In this document: in pieces, positions 14,361-21,969 of the stretch
How positions within the stretch are numbered: the first letter of the stretch is position 1
How the letters are laid out: each line of letters begins with the position of its first letter
Assembly (NCBI GenBank): GCA_022841705.1
Contig: JALHQZ010000004.1
Coordinates: forward strand, 62,001 to 126,000
DNA: 64,000 nt
Direction of reading: 5' to 3'
Source of the DNA: Pirellulales bacterium
Lineage (GTDB): Bacteria; Planctomycetota; Planctomycetia; Pirellulales; Lacipirellulaceae
Made by a program: the position numbers and the translations under genes
The notes under the pieces: model-generated
Databases searched by the model: none
What the model saw: only the letters and a program-made list of their open reading frames with translations
Told to the model about the DNA's origin: nothing

Positions 14361-15533
14361 ATGCCCCGATTCCGCTACGAAGCCCGCACGCCCGACAACC
14401 GGCACGTCGCCGAGGAGCTCGACGCCGACTCAGCGGTAGCGGCGATCTCCGCGATTGAAGAGCGCGGCTGGGTGGTGCTGTCGATGGTGCGCATCGTTAC
14501 CGATGAACAGGCAGAGGGCAGTGGGCAGCCGGCAGTAGTTGAGGTTTGCACGCTTAGTGATGTGGTGGAGGCCGCGCTACCGAAGCTGATGCCCCTTGTC
14601 GCTCCGCTCCGTGCCTATGCCGACGAACTGCCGCCGCGTCAGCGCACCGAATTGTTAGCCGTGACGGAGCTGTTAACTCAGAAAAACAGCGCAACGATTG
14701 CGAGCGACATCACCGCGCGGCCAACTTGGTGGCTACCGCTCTTGAGCGCGGCGGATGAACCGACGATCACGGCGCAGCTCACTCGCTTCACAAATGAATC
14801 GCAAGCGAACACAGTAAGTCGCCAGCGGTGGTGGTGGAGTTTGGCGTATCCGCTGGTGGTGCTGCTCCTTTCGATCTTGGTCCTTGTAATTTTAGGCCGC
14901 ACGATTGTTCCCGGATTCGCGGAAATCTTTCGCGACTTTGGGCTGGAACTGCCGCTCGCCACGCGGTTGTCGCTCGCCTTTTCGAAGCTGTGCCAAGGCT
15001 GGGGGGTGTTCATTCCGCCGATCTTAACGCTGCTTGCAGTCATCATCGCGTGGTGGGGCGCACGACGAATTGAAAACCTGCCGATGATCGGCCCGACGCT
15101 AGCGACCATGCTTCCGCAAGCGGGTGTGCGCGCCGGGCGAGCACAGTTGGCCCGCTACCTCGCGCAACTGTTGGAGGCGGGACTGCCCATGAAATCGGCG
15201 CTCGCCACCGCCAGCGCGGCAACGGGTCACACCTCGATTCAAAGCGCTGGCGCAGAGCTTGCCAAGCGCGATGTACTCGATGCGCACAAACTTTGGAAAC
15301 CAATCCGCGCGATCGGCCCGGTAAACTTCTGGGCGCTCACGGCGGACCTGCCTGAGACGGCGCAAACCCGCGTGCTCGCCGAAATCTCGGACTGCTACGG
15401 CGAACAGAATCATCCCGCCTATCGACGAATGTGGTTCGGCCCGCTGGCGATTGTGTGCGTGGGCCTAGTGGTCGGTTGGGTAGTGATCTCGCTCTTCCTG
15501 CCGCTGGTGAAACTGGTCGAGGGCTTGTCGTGA
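14361..15533 (+). CDS. Type II secretion/type IV pilus GspF-like protein (second of three)
   Basis: 390 residues with the full GspF layout: the N-terminal PRFRYEARTPDN beta-strand start shared with PilC/GspF, a first helical domain, membrane helix SLAYPLVVLLLSILVLVILGRTIVPGFAEIF (about 155-185), VFIPPILTLLAVIIAWW (about 215-232), a second T2SF domain (LARYLAQLLEAGLPMKSALATAS), and a C-terminal membrane helix LAIVCVGLVVGWVVISLFLPLV. It should be an inner-membrane assembly platform protein. The stop overlaps the GTG start of the next gene, so the two are coupled. No secretion ATPase or secretin is in the window. Confidence 0.88.
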   Translation: MPRFRYEARTPDNRHVAEELDADSAVAAISAIEERGWVVLSMVRIVTDEQAEGSGQPAVVEVCTLSDVVEAALPKLMPLVAPLRAYADELPPRQRTELLAVTELLTQKNSATIASDITARPTWWLPLLSAADEPTITAQLTRFTNESQANTVSRQRWWWSLAYPLVVLLLSILVLVILGRTIVPGFAEIFRDFGLELPLATRLSLAFSKLCQGWGVFIPPILTLLAVIIAWWGARRIENLPMIGPTLATMLPQAGVRAGRAQLARYLAQLLEAGLPMKSALATASAATGHTSIQSAGAELAKRDVLDAHKLWKPIRAIGPVNFWALTADLPETAQTRVLAEISDCYGEQNHPAYRRMWFGPLAIVCVGLVVGWVVISLFLPLVKLVEGLS

Positions 15534-16651
15534 AGAGCAACTTCCCCACATTCCGACGGCTATTTGGGCTTGATCCTCCGCTCGAAAGCGGCGGCCTGCG
15601 CCGGTTTTCGTTCGCATCGTTCTGGCCCCAGTATACGACCGCGCCGCAACGGCGGGGGGTGTTACGCCTGATCGCCGTCGCCGCAGAAGAGAATGTGCCG
15701 CTCGCTCCGCTGCTAAGCGCGTGGGCGGAGAGCGAACGCGGCGTGCAGGTGCATCGTTTGCGAAGGCTGGTGCGGCTGCTCAGCAAAGGCCTGCCGCTGC
15801 CCGACGCGGTCGAGCAAGTCCGCGGGCTGGTGAGTGATGATGATGCGCTCGCCGTGCGTGTTGGCAGCCAAGCGGGAACCCTCGCAACCACGCTGCGGAC
15901 GCATTTGGCGAACAACGATCAACGATTGTTCCTAGCGAACATGAAACTGCGACAAGCCTATTGGTACTTACTGCTGATTCTCTTCGTGGGCGGCAATATC
16001 GTGGCCTTCCTGCAACTGAAGATCATGCCGGAGTTACAGAAAGTCATGATTGAGTTCAGCATGGCGCCAAACAGCTTCTTTATAGCTTCGGTCACGGTTG
16101 CCGAGATCGTAATTCGGTACTGGCATTTCTTTGCCTTGATTTTGTTTCTCACGCTGGGGTTGTTCTTTAGTCGTAAGTCCGGGCGATTTGTTCGCACTTA
16201 TCTCCTCAATCCGCTGTTTAAGCCGCTGCGAGATCTTCGTTCTGCCGAGATGCTCTCGCACCTCGCGGGAACAATTTCCGCGGGTCGCCCAGCGCTCGGC
16301 GCCGTCTCGACGTTGGCGCGCTACCACTACGACGCCATCGCCCGACAACAAATGCTCGTTGCCCGGAACGATGTCGAGCAAGGCACTGACCTGTGGACTA
16401 GCCTCGCGCGCAACAAGGTGCTAACGCCCGCCGATGTGCTCGCGCTCGGCACGTGCCTGCCACTAGGGAACGAAGCGTGGATGCTGCGTCAACTTGCGAA
16501 CTTGAAGCGTTCGCGCGCCGCTGCGTGGTGCGAACGCATCGCCGGTTGGCTGTTGCCGCTGGTAGTGCTGGCGATGGGTTCGTTCGTACTCTTCCAAGCC
16601 CTCGCGGTCTTCGGCACGCTCAACCGCCTCATCTGGGGGCTCCGATCTTGA
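15530..16651 (+). CDS. Type II secretion/type IV pilus GspF-like protein (third of three)
   Basis: 373 residues from GTG 15530, overlapping the previous stop by 4 nt. The first T2SF domain carries AVAAEENVPLAPLLSAWAE and LLSKGLPLPDAVEQ; membrane helices are YWYLLLILFVGGNIVAFLQL and WHFFALILFLTLGLFF, then a second domain (EMLSHLAGTISAGRPALGAV) and the last helix LPLVVLAMGSFVLFQALAVF. It is shorter at the N-terminus than the previous one. Two intact GspF-like proteins suggest a hetero-oligomeric platform, or one for each of two pseudopilin sets. An upstream frame to 15431 overlaps the previous gene and is unlikely. Confidence 0.85.
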   Translation: MKSNFPTFRRLFGLDPPLESGGLRRFSFASFWPQYTTAPQRRGVLRLIAVAAEENVPLAPLLSAWAESERGVQVHRLRRLVRLLSKGLPLPDAVEQVRGLVSDDDALAVRVGSQAGTLATTLRTHLANNDQRLFLANMKLRQAYWYLLLILFVGGNIVAFLQLKIMPELQKVMIEFSMAPNSFFIASVTVAEIVIRYWHFFALILFLTLGLFFSRKSGRFVRTYLLNPLFKPLRDLRSAEMLSHLAGTISAGRPALGAVSTLARYHYDAIARQQMLVARNDVEQGTDLWTSLARNKVLTPADVLALGTCLPLGNEAWMLRQLANLKRSRAAAWCERIAGWLLPLVVLAMGSFVLFQALAVFGTLNRLIWGLRS

Positions 16652-17100
16652 TGACCCACACATCACTAACCCCTGTCGCCCGTTTGAGAACCCCCGACGT
16701 CAGTCGGGGGCGCTTCGCCGCTCGCCGTGGTCTCAACACCTTCGAAGCCCTTGTCGCCCTCGGCTTGCTGGCGGCGACAATCTCCGGCGCCGCGGTCGTC
16801 GCCGTGCGGCAGTTGCGGCTGCTGGAATCAGGCCGGCAATATCGGCTAGCGGTGGATGAAGTGACGAACCAACTTGAACTGCTCGCCGCCTTGCCATTGG
16901 ACGAGCGCGCCGCCGCGATCGCCGCGTGCAAGCCGAGTGAGTTCGCGCAAGCACGCCTCACCAAACCACAGCTCACCGTCAAAACCGAAGCGATTGACGA
17001 CGGCGAGCGATTGGAAGTCACGCTCAATTGGGGCTCGCAAGCCGGCGCACAACATCGCGTGATGCTCTTCACCTGGTGCGCCGCGGAGGAACAGCCATGA
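16651..17100 (+). CDS. Pseudopilin-like protein (GspI-type position)
   Basis: 149 residues; ATG 16651 overlaps the previous stop. The prepilin N-terminus is RRGLNTFEALVALGLLAATISGAAVVAVRQ at about residues 25-54: a basic leader, then the F-E pair at the +1/+5 region and one long hydrophobic helix, so it should be cut and methylated by a prepilin peptidase and join a short pseudopilus. The leader before it is unusually long, and bases 16691-16710, coding PDVSRG, form the palindrome CCCCCGAC-GTCA-GTCGGGGG also seen intergenically. Its stop overlaps the next ATG. Confidence 0.78.
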   Translation: MTHTSLTPVARLRTPDVSRGRFAARRGLNTFEALVALGLLAATISGAAVVAVRQLRLLESGRQYRLAVDEVTNQLELLAALPLDERAAAIAACKPSEFAQARLTKPQLTVKTEAIDDGERLEVTLNWGSQAGAQHRVMLFTWCAAEEQP

Positions 17101-17615
17101 CCACGCTTCCAAAACGACGGCGGCGTGGAGTTACGCTCGTTGAATCGCTGGTGATGATGTCCCTCTTGTCGGTGGTGCTCACACTCAGCACGGGCCTGAT
17201 TCACACCGCAATGCACCGCCATCGGCAAACCCAGCGCGCGCTCACCATCGAACGCGACGCGTGGCGCCTCTCACACCAACTGCGCCGCGACGTGGCGAGC
17301 GCTACCCTCGCTCGGCTGGAAGGATCGACGTTGGAACTGGAACTGCCGATTCAGCGAACGGTTGTCTACAGGTGGCAAGACGATCGCGTCTTGCGGATTG
17401 AAGAGCGACCTGACGAATCTCCGCGAAACGAAGAGTTTAACTGGGGCGAGAATGGCGTGGCGACGGTGACGGAGCTCGACGCGCCACGGCGACTGGTGGT
17501 GAGCTTGCGACCCAAAGAAAGCGCGGGGACGAGCCCCGCGGCTAACGGCCAGCGCCTGCGATTGCCTCCAGCGCTGCTGCAACTCGAAATCTCCTTGTCG
17601 GCGGAGGTGCCATGA
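17097..17615 (+). CDS. Pseudopilin-like protein (GspJ-type position)
   Basis: 172 residues; ATG 17097 overlaps the previous stop by 4 nt (ATGA). RRRRGVTLVESLVMMSLLSVVLTLSTGLIH is a type III prepilin-like leader with G/VTLVES cleavage site and a hydrophobic helix. The globular part is beta-rich (LEGSTLELELPIQRTVVYRW). Near the C-terminus the codons for SAGTSPAANG lie in a GCGGGGACGAGCCCCGCGGC palindrome at 17522-17541, a repeat also found at both sides of the M28 peptidase gene (23.5 kb). This looks like a REP element in frame within a tolerant loop. Role: minor pseudopilin. Confidence 0.78.
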   Translation: MTTLPKRRRRGVTLVESLVMMSLLSVVLTLSTGLIHTAMHRHRQTQRALTIERDAWRLSHQLRRDVASATLARLEGSTLELELPIQRTVVYRWQDDRVLRIEERPDESPRNEEFNWGENGVATVTELDAPRRLVVSLRPKESAGTSPAANGQRLRLPPALLQLEISLSAEVP

Positions 17616-17971
17616 CCACCAACCCCCGCCGCGGCACGCTCGCGCTCATCACGCTCGTTACGCTAACTGTGGTGATGGCGCTCGGCGCCTCGCTGCTCAC
17701 CGGCACGCTGCAAGCCCATCGCCAACTGCGCCGTGAACGCGATGTGCGGCAGGCCGACCTGTTGGTGCGAGCCGGCTTCGCTCGCGCAGAACAGCAGTAT
17801 GAAAAGTCCGCCGAATACCGCGGTGAAACGTGGGAGTTCGGCGGCGCTGAAATCACGATCAAAATAGATGGCGACAAACCGCCCCGCGCCGAAGTGAGCG
17901 TCACTTGGCCCGGCATCCACCCGCAACCGATCCGCCGCAGCGCGGAGTTCACACTATCAACCGGAGAATAA
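17612..17971 (+). CDS. Small prepilin-like / GspK-PilX-type protein
   Basis: 119 residues; ATG overlaps the previous stop. The N-terminus RRGTLALITLVTLTVVMALGASLLTG is a basic leader plus a hydrophobic helix lacking the +5 glutamate, as in GspK and PilX minor pilins. The rest (RERDVRQADLLVRAGFARAEQQYEKS) has the arginine/alanine helix that GspK-like proteins show before a small beta domain. It is far shorter than GspK. It belongs to the same coupled operon. Confidence 0.7.
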   Translation: MTTNPRRGTLALITLVTLTVVMALGASLLTGTLQAHRQLRRERDVRQADLLVRAGFARAEQQYEKSAEYRGETWEFGGAEITIKIDGDKPPRAEVSVTWPGIHPQPIRRSAEFTLSTGE

Positions 17972-17973
17972 TC

Positions 17974-18858
17974 ATGTCCCAACCTAAACGATTCGGTTTC
18001 ACGCTCGTTGAACTGTTGGTGGTGATCGCCATCATCGGCATTCTGGTAGCGCTCTTGTTGCCGGCAGTGCAGGCTGCGAGGGAGGCGGCGCGGCGGTGCA
18101 ACTGCACCAACAACCTCACGCAATTGGGACTCGCCGTTCATAATTACGAGTTCACTTACGAAACGCTGCCGCCCGGTGTGCGGAACCCGGAAGGGCCCAT
18201 TCGTCATGAACCGCGTGGCAATCATTTGAACTGGATCGTCGAGATTCTGCCGTATATGGAAGAGAACCGCATCAGCCAGCTCATCGATCGCGAAGCAGGC
18301 GCGTACGACCCGAAGAATGCGGCGATTCGGAGCACGGTTATTTCCGTGTTGCTCTGCCCATCGTATCCGGGCGATGAGCGGTATGGGAATGAGCAAGAGG
18401 GAGGTGAGCGAGTTGCCATCTCCACGTACGCGGGCTGTCATCATCACGAGGAAGCGCCAATCGACGCCGACAATCGCGGGCTCCTGTTTCTCAACAGCCG
18501 GATCAAGTACAGCGATATCTTTGATGGCTCTTCGCATACCTTGCTGCTTTCAGAAACGCGTGGGCAGAAGAACCTGCTGGGTTGGTTGTCGGGCACGCGC
18601 GATACGCTGCGGAATACGAGTCGAATCAACCATGACGCCGATGGGCGTAATGAATCGCTGCCAACCGACCCGGCCGACCCGCCGCAGGACCCCCTGTTCG
18701 TCGGCGGTTTTGCCAGCACTCACCCCGGGATCGTGATGGCGAACTACGCCGATGGCTCAACCCGCGCGCTGCGCCAAGATGTGAGCCCCGAATTTCTGCG
18801 GCAACTGGGGTGCAGGGATGATGCGGAATTGCCGGTGGATGAACGCGAGGAGTACTGA
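17974..18858 (+). CDS. DUF1559 prepilin-type protein
   Basis: 294 residues. The N-terminus FGFTLVELLVVIAIIGILVALLLPAVQAAREAARR is the near-invariant prepilin leader and helix of the planctomycete DUF1559 family; the middle has NNLTQLGLAVHNYE and TLPPGVRNP; the end has the H-x9-DG segment HPGIVMANYADGSTRALRQDV. These proteins are thought to be surface pseudopilins and are amplified in planctomycetes. It starts 2 nt after the previous stop and closes the secretion-like operon, which may assemble it. Two more copies lie at 34984 and 49439. Confidence 0.92.
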   Translation: MSQPKRFGFTLVELLVVIAIIGILVALLLPAVQAAREAARRCNCTNNLTQLGLAVHNYEFTYETLPPGVRNPEGPIRHEPRGNHLNWIVEILPYMEENRISQLIDREAGAYDPKNAAIRSTVISVLLCPSYPGDERYGNEQEGGERVAISTYAGCHHHEEAPIDADNRGLLFLNSRIKYSDIFDGSSHTLLLSETRGQKNLLGWLSGTRDTLRNTSRINHDADGRNESLPTDPADPPQDPLFVGGFASTHPGIVMANYADGSTRALRQDVSPEFLRQLGCRDDAELPVDEREEY

Positions 18859-18897
18859 TGGCGCGCGACGAATTGGTTATGGCTACTTAGTCATTAG

Positions 18898-19422
18898 TCA
18901 TTCCTTCGCTGCAATCGCCTTGCCGTAAATCACCACATCCCGCCGCACGCCGTGAAAATTAGTCACCTTCGGCAGATGGCCCCAACGCGCAAAGCCGAGG
19001 CGTTCGAACATTCGCATGCTGCGGTGATTCTCGGCCATCACGATCGAGATGACGTTCTCCACGCCGAGCCGTGGGCACTCGGCGAGGAGCTTTCCTAGGA
19101 GCCACGAACCAAGCCCAAGCCCTTGCGATTTTGGGGCGACGTACAAGCTCACTTCGGCCGAGATGAAGTATGCCGGCCGGGAAAGAAAATCGCGCAGGCC
19201 GACCCAGGCGAGAATCTCACCCTTCTGTTCCGCGACCCACAGCGGCCGGCGGTTGGGCAAGTGGCTGCGGAACCATTCGCGCCGGCTTTCGACCGTTACC
19301 GGCGCCAGCTCCGCGTTCGACGTGTGCCCCGGCACCGAAGCGTTGAAGATCGCCACGATGGCCGGCAGATCGGCCTCAACAGCGTCACGCACGATGAGAT
19401 CGGTAGGAGGGACGAACGGCAT
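18898..19422 (-). CDS. GNAT N-acetyltransferase (phosphinothricin-acetyltransferase-like)
   Basis: 174 residues of the GNAT fold: IVRDAVEADLPAIVAIFNASV at the N-terminus, the acetyl-CoA loop SQGLGLGSWLLGKLLAE (Q-x-x-G-x-G type), VENVISIVMAENHRSMRMFERLGFARWGHLPKV at the C-terminus, all matching the Pat/YncA family. These acetylate small amines such as phosphinothricin or methionine sulfoximine. Cytoplasmic; substrate unproven. The 3' end faces the secretion-like operon. A short palindrome CGCGTCTC...GAGACGCG lies upstream at 19482-19500. Confidence 0.85.
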   Translation of the reverse strand: MPFVPPTDLIVRDAVEADLPAIVAIFNASVPGHTSNAELAPVTVESRREWFRSHLPNRRPLWVAEQKGEILAWVGLRDFLSRPAYFISAEVSLYVAPKSQGLGLGSWLLGKLLAECPRLGVENVISIVMAENHRSMRMFERLGFARWGHLPKVTNFHGVRRDVVIYGKAIAAKE

Positions 19423-19478
19423 CGCAGCGGAAAATGTTGAGGGTCAGTGGGACAATCTCCACTCTAGCAGACCCATGT

Positions 19479-19502
19479 GGACGCGTCTCTCCGAGACGCG
19501 CG
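19479..19502. repeat. Short palindrome (ACGCGTCTCTCCGAGACGCG family)
   Basis: CGCGTCTC and GAGACGCG frame a short centre. Relatives occur at 57286-57314 and 59339-59360, in all cases intergenic or touching a stop codon. Confidence 0.7.
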
Positions 19503-19530
19503 CTTTCAGCCAGAACTCGCGCCCACTTAC

Positions 19531-19574
19531 AAAAAAACCGCAGGCCTTGGCGAACACGTCGCCGAGGCCTGCGG
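19531..19574 (-). terminator. Intrinsic terminator of Cys-rich gene
   Basis: On the minus strand CCGCAGGCC (19574-19566) pairs with GGCCTGCGG (19546-19538) and is followed by seven T residues (A7 at 19531-19537 on the plus strand), 34 bases beyond the stop of the Cys-rich gene. Confidence 0.8.
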
Positions 19575-19607
19575 GTGAGTTTCAAGTTTCTCGCTTAAGA
19601 GCGAAAA

Positions 19608-19994
19608 CTACTTGCAGCAGCAATCGTTCTTCTTAAACTTGCCGAACAGCTTCTTCAGGAAGCATTCCTTTTCGCAGCAAGCGGGTTCTTCGCAGCAAAC
19701 CGGGGCTTCTTCACAGCACGGGGCCGGTTCTTCGCAGCAGGTCGGAGCGGCTTCGCAGCAAGGAGCCGGAGCGGCTTCTTCGCAGCACGGGGCGGGAGCT
19801 TCTTCACAAACCGGGGCGGCTTCGCAGCACGGGGCCGGCTCTTCGCAGCAGGTCGGCTCAGCTTCGCAGCAGACCGGCTCGCAGCAGCTCTTGTGCTTGC
19901 CGAACAGGCCACAACCGCCGAACAACTTGGCTTCGGCCGACGAGGCAACGAACATGGCAACGGCCAACAGGGCAAACAAACGGAACGACTTCAT
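19608..19994 (-). CDS. Secreted cysteine-repeat protein (128 aa)
   Basis: ATG 19994 starts MKSFRLFALLAVAMFVASSAEA, a clear signal peptide with AEA cleavage. The mature protein is a run of Cys-Cys-Glu units (CCEEPAPCCEAAPVCEEAP and variants) with about 30 cysteines, nearly all in pairs, followed by a lysine-rich FLKKLFGKFKKN and DCCCK end. No hydrophobic core is visible, so it is probably disordered unless it binds metal or forms disulfides. Metal sequestration or a disulfide-linked wall layer are both possible. The open frame allows five extra residues (20009), less likely. A palindrome-bearing promoter lies about 250 nt upstream. Repeats may have expanded by slippage. Confidence 0.85.
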   Translation of the reverse strand: MKSFRLFALLAVAMFVASSAEAKLFGGCGLFGKHKSCCEPVCCEAEPTCCEEPAPCCEAAPVCEEAPAPCCEEAAPAPCCEAAPTCCEEPAPCCEEAPVCCEEPACCEKECFLKKLFGKFKKNDCCCK

Positions 19995-20415
19995 CACAAC
20001 ATTCTCCACAACGAGTTAAGTTGGGCTCCAGGCCCCACTCGGCCAAGCCGCCGAACAGACGCTTCGATTGTTCAGACGGCCGCCCGACCTACGATTGGCT
20101 GGCCTACGCGGGCGGGAGTATTGAGGGGGTTTACCGAACCACACGCTGAGGGACCCAAGCACCAATTGCACAGTGTCCAGGGACCTCGGGCGATTCAGTA
20201 AAACTTTAGCGATTGGGTAAACTGTGCTGTCCACCCAATCGGGCCCTTAGAGTAACACTCTCATTGAGAGTGTCAACCGGGGGGCAAGTCCAACAACCCT
20301 AGCTCATCCTGGCTGCGCAGCAAAAAGACCGTCGCGTCGGCCCCAGGGCCACGCCACGGTCTGAATCGTAAGTCATTACTATTTAATACCTTACGTCAAA
20401 TTGACGGAGCGAGAA
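19995..20415. other. Long intergenic region / leader upstream of Cys-rich gene
   Basis: About 420 bases without a gene between two minus-strand genes. It holds a candidate promoter at 20249-20276; if used, the Cys-rich mRNA would carry a leader of about 250 nt. No clear riboswitch fold was recognised. ORFs here have no protein-like pattern. Confidence 0.55.
20249..20276 (-). promoter_or_regulatory. Promoter with a 19-bp palindromic operator in its spacer
   Basis: On the minus strand TTGACA (20276-20271), a 16-bp spacer and TACTCT (20254-20249) form a sigma-70-like promoter. The palindrome ACACTCTCA-A-TGAGAGTGT (20255-20273) covers the whole spacer and the edge of the -35 box, with perfect 9-bp arms. 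A dimeric regulator binding there would block polymerase, or twist the short spacer as MerR proteins do. The target gene would be the Cys-rich protein. The regulator is unknown. Confidence 0.6.
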
Positions 20416-21033
20416 TTACCGCGTTGGGGCCGCAAACGGGTCTTGGGCCGTGCGGGGAACCGCCGATGGACTCGGTTGTCCAGGCTGAGTGGCAAACTGC
20501 GGATTAGCGGCCGGCGAGACTGCTGGCGCCGTTGGGGGGGCGTCCGGTCGCTCGAAGTCAAGCACCTGCGGCGGCTGATTGGCGCCAACCTCAAATGCGA
20601 TACCCGAAACGCGCCACGTGCCATCGACCATCCGCATCAGGCAGCACATTTCTTCTTGTCCACCCGCTTGGGAATCTGCCAACAGGCACTGTACAGCGGC
20701 TTGAGTATCGGAAGCCTTGCGAGTTTGCCCGATTTGGAATGTTGCGCTCCCCATCCCCGGAAAGGCGAACTGCTTTCCGGCCGCCGCAAACTGCTGCACC
20801 GCTTGCGGCGTGAGTAAACTGGTGGCGCGCTGGGTTTCACCCTGCACCACGGCGGAGATAAAGTCATAAGCCGCCGCGGCGATTGGTTCCGCGGGCCGCT
20901 GCTGCGGCGCGAGGGCTACTGGTTGCCCCGTTGCCGGTTGCCCCGTCGCCGCTTGTGGCGCGGGCGTATCCCCACCACCGCAACCGACCAAAGTTGCCAG
21001 ACCAATCATCACACTCAAAGACAAACACCGCAT
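20416..21033 (-). CDS. Lipoprotein, unknown function (205 aa)
   Basis: ATG 21033 gives MRCLSLSVMIGLATLVGCGGG with lipobox LVGC, so the mature protein is lipid-anchored. A Pro/Gln/Ala-rich linker (ATGQPATGQPVALAPQQRP) precedes a compact domain near residues 70-160 (AAYDFISAVVQGETQRATSLLTPQAVQQF, MVDGTWRVSGIAFEV) that has the size and helix-strand order of NTF2/DUF4878-like domains. The tail is again Pro/Ala-rich. The upstream frame to 21108 lacks a signal peptide at its start and is not preferred. Confidence 0.7.
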   Translation of the reverse strand: MRCLSLSVMIGLATLVGCGGGDTPAPQAATGQPATGQPVALAPQQRPAEPIAAAAYDFISAVVQGETQRATSLLTPQAVQQFAAAGKQFAFPGMGSATFQIGQTRKASDTQAAVQCLLADSQAGGQEEMCCLMRMVDGTWRVSGIAFEVGANQPPQVLDFERPDAPPTAPAVSPAANPQFATQPGQPSPSAVPRTAQDPFAAPTR

Positions 21034-21127
21034 GACGCACGCTTCCTGTGGTGGCTGAAGGAAAGATAACGCGGGCGGGAGTGTCGCAAAGCGCCGCGCG
21101 AGGGTCAAGAGCGAAGAGTGCTAGCAC

Positions 21128-21198
21128 GTAGGTTCGGCTTTCCAGCCTGACATGCGTTTGCGTACCCAGCTTCCGTCAGGCTAGAAAGCCGAAACTAC
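21128..21198. repeat. 24-bp inverted repeat overlapping a stop codon
   Basis: GTAGGTTCGGCTTTCCAGCC at 21128 onward and its partner GGCTAGAAAGCCGAAACTAC ending 21198 form a long hairpin with a 23-nt loop. The right arm contains the stop codon of the HAD gene (21195-21197). Confidence 0.85.
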
Positions 21199-21815
21199 AT
21201 AATGCCGCGCTTGGTCAGCTCTTCGGCAATTTGCTCGGCGGAGCGGAACAGTACCGCGTCAAAGCCCGCTTCCAAAGCGCCTTCGACATTTTCGGGCCGA
21301 TCGTCGGTAAAAAAGATCTCGCGGTGTTTCACGCCGGCCTCGGCGGCGGCGTAGTCGTACACCGCGCGGGCCGGCTTCATGCTGCGGGCCTTGTAGCTGG
21401 TGGCGTGAATCTCGAAGCACTGGTTGAGGAACGGAAACCGCCCATCCATGAGGAATCGCCAGTGCAGGGGGTTGGTGTTCGACAATAGTCCCAGCCGATG
21501 ACCCGCTGCGTGCAGCTTCTCCACCAACCGCTGGCTCTCGGGGACTGGCGAAAAGATGTCGCACGCTGCCGTGGTGAGGGCTGCGCGATCGGGGTTCGCC
21601 CCCGTCGCCCGGCAGAAGAACTCAAAGTACTCCTCTTCGTCGAGCTGCCCCGCTTCAAAGAGCCACTGTGGATCGCTTTCATCACCGCGCGGAAAGAGCG
21701 CCCGCTGCAAATCGGCCACGCTCACGCCGGCCACTTGCGCCACCTGTGCGAGCATCCGCTCGTTCGAAAAATCGAGCAGCACTTTGCCGAGATCGAAGTA
21801 GAGGAACTTTATCAT
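21195..21815 (-). CDS. HAD-family hydrolase (YihX-like subfamily)
   Basis: 206 residues from ATG 21815 (MIKFLYFDLGKVLLDFSNERML). The motif FDLGKVLLDF is the subgroup motif of alpha-glucose-1-phosphatase-like HADs, where the second Asp of D-x-D is replaced. Also seen: a cap of about 80 residues, LGLLSNTNPLHW (motif II), a lysine in SYKARSMKP (motif III) and IFFTDDRPENVEGALEAGFDAVLF (motif IV). A sugar-phosphate or similar small phosphate ester is the likely substrate. The stop lies within a palindromic repeat, so the C-terminus (KRGIM) may have been reset by that element. Confidence 0.85.
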   Translation of the reverse strand: MIKFLYFDLGKVLLDFSNERMLAQVAQVAGVSVADLQRALFPRGDESDPQWLFEAGQLDEEEYFEFFCRATGANPDRAALTTAACDIFSPVPESQRLVEKLHAAGHRLGLLSNTNPLHWRFLMDGRFPFLNQCFEIHATSYKARSMKPARAVYDYAAAEAGVKHREIFFTDDRPENVEGALEAGFDAVLFRSAEQIAEELTKRGIM

Positions 21816-21969
21816 CGAGTTTGCTGTGGTTGTTTTGTGTGCGCCGACGGACTTCATGAGCCTCCGACGCCCATTCTAAAGAGCGCAGTCGGGGGAGGGT
21901 TTCCGCGCACACGCTCCCCCGACTGACGTCGGCGGGTCATGAGGGGGACGGGCGCTCATGTGGAGTCGG

